Shown here: one piece after another, positions 9,383 through 24,300 of the stretch
How positions within the stretch are numbered: position 1 is the first letter of the stretch
Layout: every line of letters begins with the position of its first letter
Assembly (NCBI GenBank): GCA_002633005.1
Contig: NMRA01000760.1
Location: forward strand, 9,432 to 73,431
Direction of reading: 5' to 3'
DNA from: Phoronis australis
Lineage: Eukaryota > Phoronida > Phoronidae
DNA: 64,000 nt
Notes under the pieces: model-generated
The model's database searches: none
The model's input: the letters and a program-made list of their open reading frames with translations, nothing else
Told to the model about the DNA's origin: nothing
Program-made: the position numbers and the translations under genes

Positions 9383-12300
9383 CTGGAAGGAAACAAAAAA
9401 TCAAGAATGAAATTTTGCCTAATAATCTGCCCTAAAGAGGTAGAACACATTTAATGACCTTTAATGGCAAAGACAATTAAAAGTTAACAAGTGCTACAAT
9501 AAATGAAGAAAACATTTTTGCAACACCTGAATAAATTGAAAGCAGAAAGACGAGTACACATGGTAAGGGCCCCATGGGATTACCTGAGTACAGATATTTC
9601 TTTGTACTTCAGCAACACCTATTCAATACTAATTTGCCCCCTGATATCTCCACAGTTTTAATCAACTAATGGTTGTACTTACAGTGCTTAGATTATTGTA
9701 ATAATTGTTATTTAAACACTAGAGATGATTATCACTATTACAAGCACGCCAGCACAACCATGACAGGTAGACTTACCTGAAGACCACTGATACCAATACA
9801 GGTAGCACCAATTATGACCAGGTGTTCCTTAACATAGATGACCAGCTGAGACATACACGACTGGAAATACACAAGTGTGGTATAGAGTGCAAGAATGGAA
9901 ACCAGTCACCTTTTGCTCATATTTGTTTTTTTCAAATTTGCAATAAATTTTCTAGACAGGCAACTGACACATTCCGTGTCTCACTTTTGCTCAGTAACTT
10001 ATGAAGCTGATTTTTGCATAAATTCATGACACAAGGATTAATATTAGCTTCAATGAGTTTTTACCTTTTCCATTTGTTTCCCATGCACAATACAGCAACG
10101 TTTCATTATTACAATCGAACTGTATGAAATCCAAATACACTCGAAATGACACGACATTGGATATTTTTTAAAAGCAATATTCAAAGAGTGATTGCAATTC
10201 AGACCGTGGGGGTATTATCTCAAACTTGCGTGCATGGTTATCTCCTTGCATCACGTCTTCACATAGAAAATGTTTATTTTATTTTGTAGGATTTGATGGT
10301 GGTGAAAACAAAGGACATTTTTGACTAAACGCTTTATGAAAGTTTCATATGCAGATTTCAACATCACATCATAACATACTTGTAAAAATATTTATCAAAC
10401 ATAATTTCTCTCATTTGGACATATGCGTGTGTGAAATTCAACATGTACTGAAGGTTGGTCGACATTACATTGTTCCTGGCATCAAATGCATTTTGTCAGA
10501 TATTCCTGGTGTGTTTTTATCATATTCTACAATTGCAGCTCAGCTTGCTCCTCAAGTGTAAGCAATGTTCACATCATCTGTTTATGATAAATGTGAATTC
10601 TGACAAGCCAGAGAATGGGTTTAAAGAAAAATGTTTCGGAAAGTAATATGATGTCATGAATGCTTTTAAAGGCATTGTTGTTTTGTATCAATAAATGTTT
10701 GTTGTCTTCCTGCAAGTTTAACCAGCCTGTAACAATAATCTGTGGTCAGGTAGAGAGGGCATTAGACTAACAGTGACAGCCTACAGGGATATGTAGTCAC
10801 ATACAGGGGTACCACATTTAGAGAACCAGTTTCATGTCTGCTACTCAGTGGAGAATACTGGTTGTCAAAATGTGGGTCTCCAGTTGTGTACTACAGATAA
10901 ACCTGGTCTGCTAATGGCTAGTCAGCACTGAACAGTTATCACTAAGTCAGTCTGCACAGCAGCGCCATCTGTTGCCGATGTGATAAACATTAGCAGACTA
11001 GTCTCCTATTTTACCAGCAGGTCAACATGTGCTGTGCGGAGTCTGTCAATTGCATACATACTTACATCATAATTTATATTCGATGGTGACGTGCTTTTGG
11101 CACATTGGTCAGAGAACGTCTTACAACAACTGTCCGGTACAGTCTGGTTGACCAGGCCACTTTTGAAGTATTCACTTTTTTTCCAGTCCTCAAAGTCTCT
11201 GGCGCCACAGCACCGGAACTGTGAAGTAGAAATAAACCAATAACACTGCTTCTGAAGTTTGGGTTATGCTTCACTTACAAACACACCATGGCAGACTAGG
11301 ATTAACTATGTGAAAGTTACTCGATCATCAAAATTCTTAGAGTCTTATTTCCAAAGTTAGCCAAATTTAAACATTTTCTAGGGCCCTACATAACCTGAAC
11401 ACTAGATTTATAACAATGAGTGTCCTAAATCAGGAGTTGTTTTTACAGCAGGAAGATTTATAACACAGCAGCATAATTACCATTGTATGGTTAAGTCTGT
11501 TTGAGGTATGCTCACTGTAAATAAGTCATGGGTGTGAGCATGTACTGTTTACAGGACATCATGAACATGCATACATGTAAAGTGTGCTTCAATGACTAAC
11601 CTCAGGAGGGTACCATGAAGTGTGTTTTAAATCATTTAACTAACCTTTGTCTGTAGATCGTCTATAGCTTTTGTTTTCACTTCGTCAAAGTGATAATACT
11701 TTAGCATTGTTGAGTTGAGATTTCTTTCCATTTCAGACTTTAGCTGGAAATAACAAAAAACCTAGATATTTGCTACCTGGGTGAATAGTGGACATTTCAT
11801 TTAAACTTTATAACTGATATAGAATGTATCTTAATGGACTGGTGTACTTCACACCTGAAATTTCAAGCTCAACGGAATACAAAATTATTATAAATGCTCA
11901 AAAATCCAATGTCCACACCATGGGTGGTTGGTTGGTTATGGTCATGGAATATAAAAGTTTGAAGCCGTTGACACAACCAAATGAGTAAGCTAAACTCCGC
12001 AGAACATAATTCAAACTCATTACTGCGACAAGTCAAAATAATCTGTGGAGAACAATGATGGAGGTTTTTAAACTTGTCCCAAACTTTTGAAGGTTGGCAA
12101 AGCTTACAAAGCATCATTCAGTTCCAAAAATTGCGCGATTAAATCGAGCCCTAGTTATTATCTGTCAATAGCCATAATTAAACATTAAGGTTAGGTTGAA
12201 CTCATTACTTACCCCAGCCTGGTATATATACGCCAACACTCCTGTCACGGCCTCCAGTATAAAGACTAGCAAGAGGAGGAAGGCATACTACAATAATAAC

Positions 12301-15300
12301 ACATAGAACATAACACAACATGGCTGTGATGCAATGTCAAGGACTACGAACTGGACATGCTTTATGTTAAAAAAAAACATCTGAATTTTAGCAAAACTCG
12401 TCTGGTGTTGTCCAAATGATGGCAAAAGTTAGAAGGAAAGCCCAAAAAGTACAGTGAATCACTTGATTTTTGCTTCGAAATTTTGTCAATTTTTTTACTC
12501 TACTTGGTAATGTGCATTTTAAAAGCTGATAATTTTGTGACTTAATTGATGAGCACTAGCAAATTGACTGCTTTACTAACTGACAGCAGACGGTCCTTTC
12601 TTCAAAAGAGCTTCTGTTCAAGTTTAGAAAAAGCTTCAGGAACATGAGAACTTATTAGGACAAATCTGATACTGTAATACTTCAACTAGCTTACACTTTG
12701 GCACAAACATGGATTTTATTTTGTCAAATATCTCAACAGAAACGAATATATAGATAGAAAGTTCTTTACATCTGCCTCAAAGAGAAAGTTAACGTCTGAA
12801 AAATCAACCTATGTTACTATTTTTTTTAGCTAAACTACTGAACTAACTCACCGTCATGAGACAACATCTGTTTTCACGGAGAGCACCGCAGCAGCCAACC
12901 ACGCCAATAAATACAGTAATGCCACCTGTTGCCAGCAGGAGATACGTGGTAATAGAGTAGATACTGGTCGATAATAAAGAGACATAGCTCCACTTGTCTA
13001 AAAGAGTCCACAGTCCTATACCGAGTACGGCCAAGCCAGCAAACTGAAAAGTTTAAGAGGAAGTTTAAGAAAAATTAATGAATACAGTATCTATAACAAA
13101 TTCCCGCATCCTACTATTCAAGCCGCTAATTCATTTTATTACAGTAATTAAACATAGCATAATTTGTTTTGGGCTGTCCTTAGCACATTTTTATACCTAC
13201 AACTGAAAGCTGGCATCACCAGATGGCGCTGCGGCTAAAAAAAGATCCCTACCTATTTCAGCCCACTTTTTCTTTTCAACAATACGGACAACTAAAAAGT
13301 GGCGTATCACATCATCAAATTCTAAAAAAAGACTGCAACCAGTTAAGCTATTTTTGGCCATCTTTGCATACACCATATTGCATAACTTTATAGTCATGCT
13401 TTATAAAACTTTATTTATTACAGCTTATTTATTAAAACCAGTGTGTGAAGAAGGATTGACAATAAAAACATCTACGGCTTAGTAAATGTTCCAGATCTCT
13501 AGAGATGGGCTGTCAAATGCAAATATGGCAAGACACATAAGTGAAATTCTATTTTCTCATTTTTTAAATAATAAAGATATGCAGTACTAACATAATGCTT
13601 CACTATTTCTGTACTGTAGTCACCACCAGACAATATTTCAAATCGTAAATTTGCACTGTTTAATTGACTTAACAACAAAAATTGAAACATGCCTTTTACT
13701 GTCGTGAAGGTAACTGGAGTTGGTAATGAATGGAAGTTGAATCGTGTGTGTATCACAACAAAGAATGTCATGAGAGGTAAGGAGTACAATTCCATTTATA
13801 TTTTCAGCCGATTAACAGGTCGAAATGCTGCTATAAAATATTAAATATTGTGCTGTAGCTGTTTGTAGCCATCTTAACACACATCACTTTAATTAAAAAA
13901 ACATCATCTGTTAAAAATATGGTGAAATTAAATGTGTTCACTAAATACTCGAACAAACTCCAAAGGAATAGCATAGTAAATTTTAAGCTAAAATGACTAT
14001 AAACCAGCATTCTGTCCCCACTCAATGTTTATAAATATGTATATCTTGAGCCTTGATAGAAATACATGTCACACAACATTTTAAGTCTGTAGGCGGGATG
14101 CCCACTTGTTTGACCAGTGGTCTTGATGGCTCAGTGGCTAGAGCGTCTGCCCAGTTAGCAGAAGGTCATGCATTCGAGTCAGTGGTCGGAGGCAAAATTC
14201 TTTTCAGATTAACCATATGTTCATTACACCTGTAGGTCACATGATGTGGCCAAAAGGTAGTATGCAGAAGACTTAAAAATGTTTGTGACCACTTAAAAAA
14301 TCTTTAATCTTAATTTTTGCAGTACCCAACAGGTACTGCCCTCCAGTGTAGAAATTTGACAGTACACTTTCGGAATTTGAGGGTGAGAAAAACAGCCCAC
14401 TTTGAGGAGTGAATCACATAACCTCCAGACATGTTGCATGTTGTACTGGAGTGAAACATACAGTGGTCAACAATAACCTCAAGGTTGTATTCTACTGATG
14501 ATACAAAGGGGTGTTCTCCTAGACTAGACAGGTGCTAGAGGGTAAATGGGGATCCTATAATCCAATATTTAAGTAAGCAGGGCACTTGAATTATCAGTTG
14601 TATAACTCAATGCTAGAACCTGAAGGTAATCTTAAATTAATTTATGTATGTAAATGTTAAGAAATTTTATCGCCTTAAAAACAATATTTGTTTTCTAAGT
14701 CAACTCATGGGGTGCCAGAGAAACAGCTAAGGAATGAAAGGCTTTACGCATGATGTAATCAAACAATGCTGTAGAGTTTGTCCACTGTAATTGTTGGATT
14801 TCCTAATTAAAAAGACACTTTGCTATTTTATGCAAACCATTAGAGGTACAGTGCCAAGTGGTCCGAAAAGTAAACTTTTCGTGCTAAAATTGAAAAACTT
14901 CGCCAAACAATTTGAAACCTGAAGTTAAATGTGACAATGCATCAAAGAAGTCTTTCAATCAAAGAGGAAGCACAATGCTACTGACAATTTATCAAAAGCC
15001 ACAAAGCATCTAATGCTTCTGAACTTGTCCAGACTGGTCATTGCCTTGGGCTATTACCAAGCAGTACTTCAGCTCTCAGGGCTTCTGACTGACTTGAGTG
15101 CACAGTATTAGTACTCAATTGAGGGTGAAATCAGGACTATAAAGGGAAATTAATTTTCTCAGCATGAAATTGTATGTAATGATACTTTGCCTTGGGGTGA
15201 GAACCCTTTGAATGAGGACCTGGACAGTTCAACCTGCCACTGTAAATCAGAAATAGCAAGGAGTCTATGTTCAATCTCAGCAGTCCTACAGCAGTCATGA

Positions 15301-18300
15301 ATTTAACTGTTTAACTCCCCACAGTCTCACATGAAACATATCCAGATTCAAAGGACTTCAAACTTTAAAGCAAGGACTCCTAATAGTGAATGTTAATGTT
15401 CAAGGTAAAAATTTTAGGAATGCAGACAGGGCCATGCTGATTCATTAACTTTTCTAGTCATGAAAGTTTCACTGGGGCAACTTGGTGGGCAAACAAAGGT
15501 TGACTTGTTCAAATTAAATATGAACTATGAAGAGGGGGGATCCTTCTGGAAACACACCTACAAACTAATTTTACATGTTAATATCTAGGACCTGTCGTAG
15601 GTTTATAACCTTTTTTAGTTTACGTCAAAATGCAGGGCCAAGGTTTACACTCATCTCACTGATTAACATCTTTCTGGAACTACATGAACTAGAAAGAACT
15701 ATGCTTGCAGGCCAATTGACAGCTATGCGAGAAACTTAGAAAATATTCAGCAATTCTCAATATAAATTCAAATGCAACTTCAATTACATTGCTCTCGCTC
15801 GATATTGAAATCAATTTTTGGTTGATAAAAATATTTTGTTGAATTTTTCCAAATCTTGACCCAAGATATGTGGTGGCATTTATGCGCACGCATCATTTGA
15901 TTTTTGCACAAATTGGACAACTGGGGCCCCGGGTTTGCCATTCAAGTTTTCAACAAGAAATTCCTTGTCCGTCAATATTTGACTGAACAACTCGATCAAT
16001 TTCGCCAAAACTTGGCTTAGATGTACATGACGAGAAATCACCGATACTTGTTGATGTTTGGTGACATGACTTGAAGAATTTTGACAATATATCATGTACA
16101 GTTGTGTGCAGAAAATGTACTGCCAAAAGCAGTTTATGGACAAAATCAACTACTCTAGCACCCCATGTTGACCACTTTTGATTGTCAGTCGATCATTATC
16201 ACAAAGGTCTGGCACATTTTGAAGACACGTGACTCAAGGATTTATGGCTGTATCAGTATTTTTCAGACGGCCTAAACTAGTGACACACGGACTAAACTAG
16301 TGACACGCTGCGGCCCTGGGCCATTTTAGTTTTCCACAAGGTATGGCTTGTCTGTCAATTATTGTCAAAACAGTTTGGCACATTTTGATGAAACTTTACA
16401 CAGAGATACATAGTAGGGATTCACCGGCATCAGATGATTTCTACAACCTTAGCTTGATGGACTACCACTCCACCTGTAGTCTATTTTAGTTCTGGATGGG
16501 ACTTCTCTATTCATCCATATCCACCAGCACTAGTTTATTTTCAGCTTGGTTAGTGAACAAATTAGCATAATTACATTCCATGAAACTAATAAACAATCCA
16601 AGAAGAATCCTGACCCAGTTCATTTTATTTTTAAATGAGCTCTTCTGTCCTCCCTGGCTTCCTACCAAGTCTATACTACTAATGTGTTAAAATCAATAAG
16701 TTCCCTACAAATTCACAACCTTCGCTTCAGTCTGTTAAAATGTTTATTACTTTTCTCGAGATTTTCAGCAGGTTTAAAATAGCCATGAAGTTATGATCAA
16801 AACTCGCAACTTTTTCGTTAGCGAAACGCTGACTAAAGCAACCAGAGGCAAAAATGTGACCTGCGTTTCCACACTTATTTAGCATACAATATGGCAGACG
16901 GGAAAATTTTTATGTTATCTAATTTATCAAAACAAAAATTAGAGATTAGCAAATTTTTAATCCATTATTAGCTTGGATGGCACAGAGCAGACAACATGAA
17001 ACATTTGGTGAAGTTTTCAGAATTTCCAGCAATGTAATCAGCCTTAGAAAATAGAAAACTGACACTAATTGTTGACAAATATTACTGTTTGACCAAAAAG
17101 GTTGCAAGTCTTTTAGTGACAGAGACCCCTGGTTCTAAGCTTCAATTTATGTGTCTCACTAATCAGAAGTGTCCTGTGTTTTTTAAGGCTGGTGTTACAG
17201 CACTGTACAATAAATAAATACTACATAAATGGTGTTGATGGCCACATTCTTTAGAAGACATCCAATACAGACACTAATTGAAGAAAGACATGGTCTTCAG
17301 AGATCATTATTTCTCCTGCTCTATAGTGGTAACTAGCTCTTGGTCAACATAATGTCCACACTGCCAACCTGCACATGGCGTCACGGTCGAAGTAACGAAA
17401 AGAAAGAGCAACTATGCATCAATTAAAGAAGAGAACTAAACCGGTACTATTTGTTTCTTCCACCTTGACATTGATAAAAGCACTGCTGAGACAAGTTGGT
17501 TGGATAGAAAAGCACAACGGCAAAATCTCACCGATTTGTGAAATTTCAAATTTAATGCTTTGTTCAAGTTTTGTACCACACTTACCACAATACAATTTTT
17601 TGAAAAATTAAGGGCTTTCACGATAATGTTAAAGCCCTAGAAAAATAAAAAGGTCATTATTGGCAATTATTTTTGAACAGATTGCTGAGATTTTACCACA
17701 CCGAGGTGGGTAATGTTGTGCAGGTGTACAAAGTTGTGCCAAAAACCACCAAATTATGTAGCAGTAACGTGATGAAATACGTCTTATTGATAGACAGAGA
17801 TAGAGTGGTTGGTGGGCAGCCCTCTGAATTCTTGTTTGGGGGATTCAAGGCGGTGAGACTTCCCACAATTGTCCATAAATTTTTTGCCATCATCATGCTG
17901 TCAAATTGCCTGAGATTTTCAAGTGATTCACACAAAAATGTCCAACTATTCAAAATATGAAAAAAGAAACTGCAATGTGCCTGATAACTGGCCCATCCCT
18001 TGCACACTAGAACTAGAAATTGGGTCAAGTGTCAGACACTTGGACTCTCACAATGGTAAAGATCGAGTTGTATGCTGAGTGTTTTTTATTTTTAAATAAA
18101 AAAGGCGTTCCCCCACAGAAATCAATTTTTGAACAGTTATGACTATAGAATTGGTCTTAACTTGTTCCTTTCTCAGGTGAGAAGTGATTTTCAGTCTTGC
18201 AAACAACTGGCAGTACACAATTCCTCGAGACTGTGCTGGGTGCACATTGAACGTTGTCAAACCAACTTGCATGGTGCACATTGAAGGACACACCGTGTCA

Positions 18301-21300
18301 AGCCAACTTGCACAGTGAATGACACACGGTGTCAAGCCAACTTGCAGAGTCCACATTGAATCACACACTGTATCAAGCCAACTTGCAGAGCCTGAGGTTA
18401 TGGAGGATTTTGAGAATGGCCAACTTGAGAATGTCATATCTCAGAAATGGCACTTTGGATTGATATAAGACTCTCAGATACTGTGCTTTATGTATTGTTC
18501 ACAAAGTCCTGTTAGGAATTGTCTTCAAAATGTTCCACTTATTGCAATCTAAAACAGGACTTTTACAATTCATATAAAAACTCAGTAATTGCATAGCAAA
18601 ATGATTATGTAGAAAACAATAACAGCGTTTTTGAGATTTCAACTTGAACAAAAATATGTGTCATGAACTTAGTTCGTGCTTTTTATACCATTGTAATGCT
18701 ATCAAAATAATATTCTTTGTTTCAAAGATATACTAAAATGACATGATCACATGACCCAATCAATGGCAAATTAGTAAAAAGTCAAAAGACAAAATCTAAA
18801 GGCTTTCTGCTTTCAGAGTGAGTTAAAAACCTATAGTTTTGTAGATACTTAATAGTAAATATGCAGACTCGTGGATAAGGTCCCTGATAACCTTAAACGA
18901 TAACAAACTGCTTTCCAAGACCTCCAATTTGACTAAGCAACAATCTGAGACCAATTTTTATGGTAAGTGATGTAAAACAAAAGTTAGATCTGGTGACTGA
19001 AGAGGGGTGTATAGGCACTTTGATTAATTTTTTCACACTTGCCCTAAATCACCTTTAGCTCGTGGGTCAACATGTAGGGGACAACTGTCAAGCTGGAGGC
19101 AACTTAACACTAAAGCTACATATCCATTTGATACAAATAAACCCAGCCAGGTACGTACCTCAATCCTTCAAAATCACCAAGCTGCACCAGGACAATCCAC
19201 CCTTGAGTTACTTAAATCCTTATCAGTCACAAGTGTATTTATCTTCTAGAACAAACAGCTTGTTACCAGCTTGTTTTCACACACTTCACAATACATGTAG
19301 GTAGATTCTTATAAGCAGGACCTTCAGAAGACCACCAGTGCAGACAACACACACACACACCCACACACCCACACGCACGCGCACACGCACACACCTCTTG
19401 CAAGAATCACTTTTTGCACCTCCAGGCATGCTTTCTTTGTGCAATAAATCAAAAGTGGAACTAGGCACTTGTGCATACCTAACCCAAATAATTCAGTGGA
19501 TTTGTCACTTGAAATGTAATTTACCACTCCTAAGAGGAACTTCAAGACATAAGCAATGGTAGTAACTGAAACTTTCTGCAAATGTTTCAACGTCCATTTC
19601 TGAATAAAAAAAACACTTGGATTTATAAAACCCAGCGTGCTCTCCACGCAAATGGTGCCCTCCATTCACTGTTCTTTTTAACACAGTAGAATAATTTATC
19701 ATGACGTCTGCAACCTTGAGAGGCTTTTTGGCCCGATTTCATAAGACAGTAAAAGGAACTATCAATAAGTCACCTGTGGTGTAAGATTCAATGCCCACCA
19801 CCCATCCCCCTCACACCTGTGATAAAGTCAGGAGCATGACTGCCCAGCAGGCTTTGTTTTGTCAGCCAATCAACACAACAGCTATTATTACAAGGTCAAA
19901 GTGTACTTGTTGAGATAACAAAATAATTGGCCAATACCAGGAAGATAGTGCTAATGTCTTCCTGCCAATACCAACATATCAAACCTTAGAACACCTTCAG
20001 AAATGAAAAGCGGCAATTATTTTTGCCTGAAGTTAGTGAGATTTTACTTTCAGCGAATCTGACCGAGGGTACAACGGACAAAAAATAACCATCTCAAAGA
20101 TGGAGACTTTTTGACATGGTTTCAAATTTTATTACGATCTCACACTCAGTATACCATTTTTCAAAACGGTTCTTTTCAAAATTATATTTGTTTCCTGTAA
20201 TTGTGATAATATAGTGTACTATATTTGTGTTTGTATATAATCTTCCATCTATAAGGATTGTTTACACTGCAGTTAAAGAACTAAATTAAACCTTTGTAAA
20301 GTTAATCATGAAAGAAAAGACAAGGAAGATTCGTAGGGTACAACGAAAACTTCCCCAGTGCTCAAAAGTTATAGTAAAAATCTCACCTAATTTCAGAAAA
20401 AATATAATTGCTAATGATATATTTCAAAGTGTTCTAACATTGCCATCAATACCTGGAATTTTGATGGAACCTGGGGTGCTTTTAGCAGAACCGTTCTGCC
20501 CTTTGAACATGCGTCCCACCACGGCATCAGAATGTCCCGCTTTTCGACATGCATGACTGTGGTAATATTTGACTGTATCATATCTGAGCCTTTTCACACT
20601 AAGTACAAATATTCCCCTATCCCCCCTTCCCCTTCTCACTTCCCAAACGCAACTAAGAAAATAAAATACAAAATTACGCAGGCATTACAGTCTCAAGGCA
20701 TTGCAGCAGACCTTTCGCCCTATATCAAGATGACCATTTTTTTCATTTTGGAATGATGCCAACTACGTCAGAGCTGTCTGAAAAAACATGATAATGGCAA
20801 AACTTGGGATTCCCATTTGGCAACAGGTTCAGATGCCAATTTCATGAATGTTATTCCCCAATGGTGATTAAAACTAGAACCTATGCTGCACTACATAAAA
20901 CATAAACTCCTCGCACAAAGTAGGTGTCCCTGCAGATTATCCAACTTTCACAGTAGAAGTTTACAGTTGGTAGCTCTGAAGAATTCCTGCAGAGCATATA
21001 AGGCCTGCACTAGGTACTAAAACAAGAGTGTGGGGCTAATTGTACGTCAATAGCTGGCCTGTTACCCCTGGTGAACTGTATACAAAGAAAATATTGAAGA
21101 AAAAAAAACATCTGGGAGAACATTGTTTACTAACAGCTCAAACCTCATCGCATTGGCAAAACTGCAGGGTTGGTATAAAATAGCGTGAGAATTGCGGTCT
21201 ATCCAGTTCATGAACAATACTTTTTAAAAAGTTGACAAAATCAGTCACTTCTGCTTACTTTCAAATGATCTGTTTCTGTTATTTTTGTTGTTTCCCGTTA

Positions 21301-24300
21301 GATTTTTGCCATGACGTTAAAGAAGATACGTGAATTTCATTTGCCAGACTCATGTTAAAATATTCCCTCCGTATTAGTTCCTGACCCAGACTAGACCAAT
21401 GCAAAATTAGCAACATCAAATTCATATTGTCGCTTCACGACTACAGCTCCCATTTCTAACAGTGCACTCAGATATACACCTGATTATGTATTAGACAAAG
21501 CAAAAAAACTGGGGGCTTTCTGAGTAGCAATTGATTCTTTGATCAACACAGCAGCCATTTAAGCAATAACTGGAACAGACTCAACAGTAGCAGTTGAAGT
21601 GCTCCCAGCACATTACCACAGTTGAAATTCAAGGCTAAAGAGGAAACACGCTATGAAAATGCATTACTGAGCTGACCTTATCATGGTATGCAATTAACAG
21701 AATAAAACTGCATCAAATCAGCAGTATGTTGAATAGTGTATAGCCAAACATCAAAAACTCCAGCTGCCAAATGCTGTGGACGAATCATACCTTAAAACTC
21801 AGATAGTCATTGGTTCTTCTGAGGCGTTCAGCAGTTGTTATGTTACAGTACTGAAAACTCTCACCAATTTTGGAAAAATGAATGCCAAATTTGATCTATT
21901 TTCCTTTTCAATGGCTTCTTACCTTGCACAGTTGTTAACACCTACGATTCTCAGCGCGATAGCAGTTTCTCTACAGAAGGCTAAACGAAAATACAAGCAT
22001 AGATTTGGCTCTACTTAATTTTTGTGAGAAAATAAAAAATGATTGTCACTTGTCAGCCATAGTTTGTCCTGAATTAGCAAGAATTTACTGTAACGCACAT
22101 TAACTTTTCCAACTTCACACAATTACACTCTGGATTTTACTGCTTGCTTGATAAACATACTTAGACAAAATTTGTTTCCCCTTTTCACTACAACGTGCAG
22201 GATTAGACATTTTGTGTGTTCTTCTGGCTGTACTCACAATATAGTTAAGCTATTGAAACTGGTGGTCATTTCACTTCTACATAACAATAGTCTATGGACA
22301 GAACTTGCTCAAAATGATCATTCCTGCATTTTACTCCCCAGTTTGCCCTTACTGCATGCCTATCCCCCTTTTGCCCTTACATTTTGCTTTGCATAATTCC
22401 AAGGCAAAACATTTAAAATTAACTATCTATACATCCATGATTAACACCATGATGGAGGGCCAATAATCAACATTCGATAAACTCTACCAATCAACAAGGT
22501 CAAAAATGATTCTCCATTTATAAACAAATAATACAAGGAAATGGCAAAGTTTATTTATATGAGAGTTAAATATTTAGACTACAAATGGACATTTTTTTAA
22601 TTGATGACATCAATGGTCTCACCCAATAAACACTGGGAGTTAAGTTAATAAGGACATGAACTGTGTCACCTAAGTAAGTAACATGACAGGTACAAACAGC
22701 TCAGCAAATATATCTTAAGTCCTGTACACACAGTCTTACCCTAGAACAACTTGCACTAGTGCAACTTTAAGTGGAGCATCCACACACTAGGGTAAGGCGA
22801 AGTTGTCGCTCTGTGCACAACATTGGACAGCTAATGCAAATACGGAGGTCACGAGAAGACTCTTCTGTATGTAACGGCAACAGATTATTTGTTAACATGT
22901 CCACTAGAGGGAGCAACAATGGTGAACTTGACATCAGGACCAAGGGGCACAGTACTAGCTATGCTAAAATTCTCACACTAAATTCAACTCTCTTCTTTCA
23001 GAGTTAAGACATGCATTTTACAATCAACTAAGTTTTCAAAAGGTAGAGGTCCCACCAACGATTTTTACCATTCAGCATTTCAAAATTTCTTGGTGTCCGC
23101 AAATTATTACACAACGAACAGCAAATATTCATTAGCATTAGAATGATGAATGGTGAAATGATTCTCATGTCAAATTTTGATTAGCATAGCACAACTGCAG
23201 GTCAAGCACTCAACACACACTCAGTAGTGTGAATAAATACTGCAGGTATATGTCGAGGTGCGGTTATTCCAAGGTGGTCTCCAATCAATGAAACAAATGC
23301 CTAACTAGTGAGTTTCAAAAAATTTTCCCCATCAATACACTAGGCTCGCGCTAGAGTTTTAAACGGATTAGTCAAAATGGCTTAAGCATCGGAAAACTTT
23401 TAGCCATTTTCAACAATTATTAGCCAAATATTTTCTCATTTCCCAACCTCCGCAACTGATAAAAATACCGCTACAGGCACCCAACTTTCTATTTTTCATG
23501 TTATGCACAGGTCGTTTTCATAAATGTACTATAAGAAAAAACATTTGCCTTAAAAAAATGATCAACATTCCAAGGTCACATAAATAAATTGGAGGAGATG
23601 TCAGCCAACATGAGTTTTACTATGACCTAAACAGTTTTCCAGGCTTCCCCTATCCCCAGGTTACGATGAGGTATGCCAAAAACATGCCTTGGGCATTTCA
23701 TAGATGTAGACCAAAAAAATTTGGCCCCTATCCTCGAGTTATCTTGGGGTATGCCGGTCACATGGGCATTTTGATGAGCAAGACATTAAGTCCAAAAACG
23801 TTAACATAAATTGTGACTTGCAAAATAAAGCTGAATCGTGTAGAGCAGTAAATATAAAACTCATTAAGTAACAAACTGATATTTACTTGACTTTGCTTTC
23901 GTTCGGCCACCGCCGAATGCGAACGTGTCCTAGTCTGTCAATAATTGTTTACGCTTGCGACATTTGGTGAGCTAACTAGGTAGGACATGTGACCTATTTT
24001 GATTTAAAAATGTATAAAAAACTCGCTCTTCCCGGCATCGTCCGTGCCTTTTACTTCTAGAAAAGAAAGCCTCTGAGCATCAAGTTTGAAACAATATTTG
24101 GCACGACAAATTATGCGCTGAAAACAGGTAAAGTTAGCAGTGAACTGGGAGAGATTCATGTAATATGAAAGCAATAAATTTAAACCTTGAGTTCATATTG
24201 CATGTTTGAGTCAGCTCAACTCAGTTTAGTTTTATCCCCCGGGTAATTTAATACCGTCGGATTGGCTCACACCATGTCGCGAGTGTAAAAAGTTATTGAG

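Noticed and set aside
14112-14190. A functional tRNA gene
   Set aside because: A and B boxes are present, but acceptor and T stems do not pair and unrelated sequence follows, as in a SINE.
18048-18437. 129-codon minus-strand open frame
   Set aside because: Its repetitive part is simply the minisatellite at 18256-18395; no domain and no splice context.
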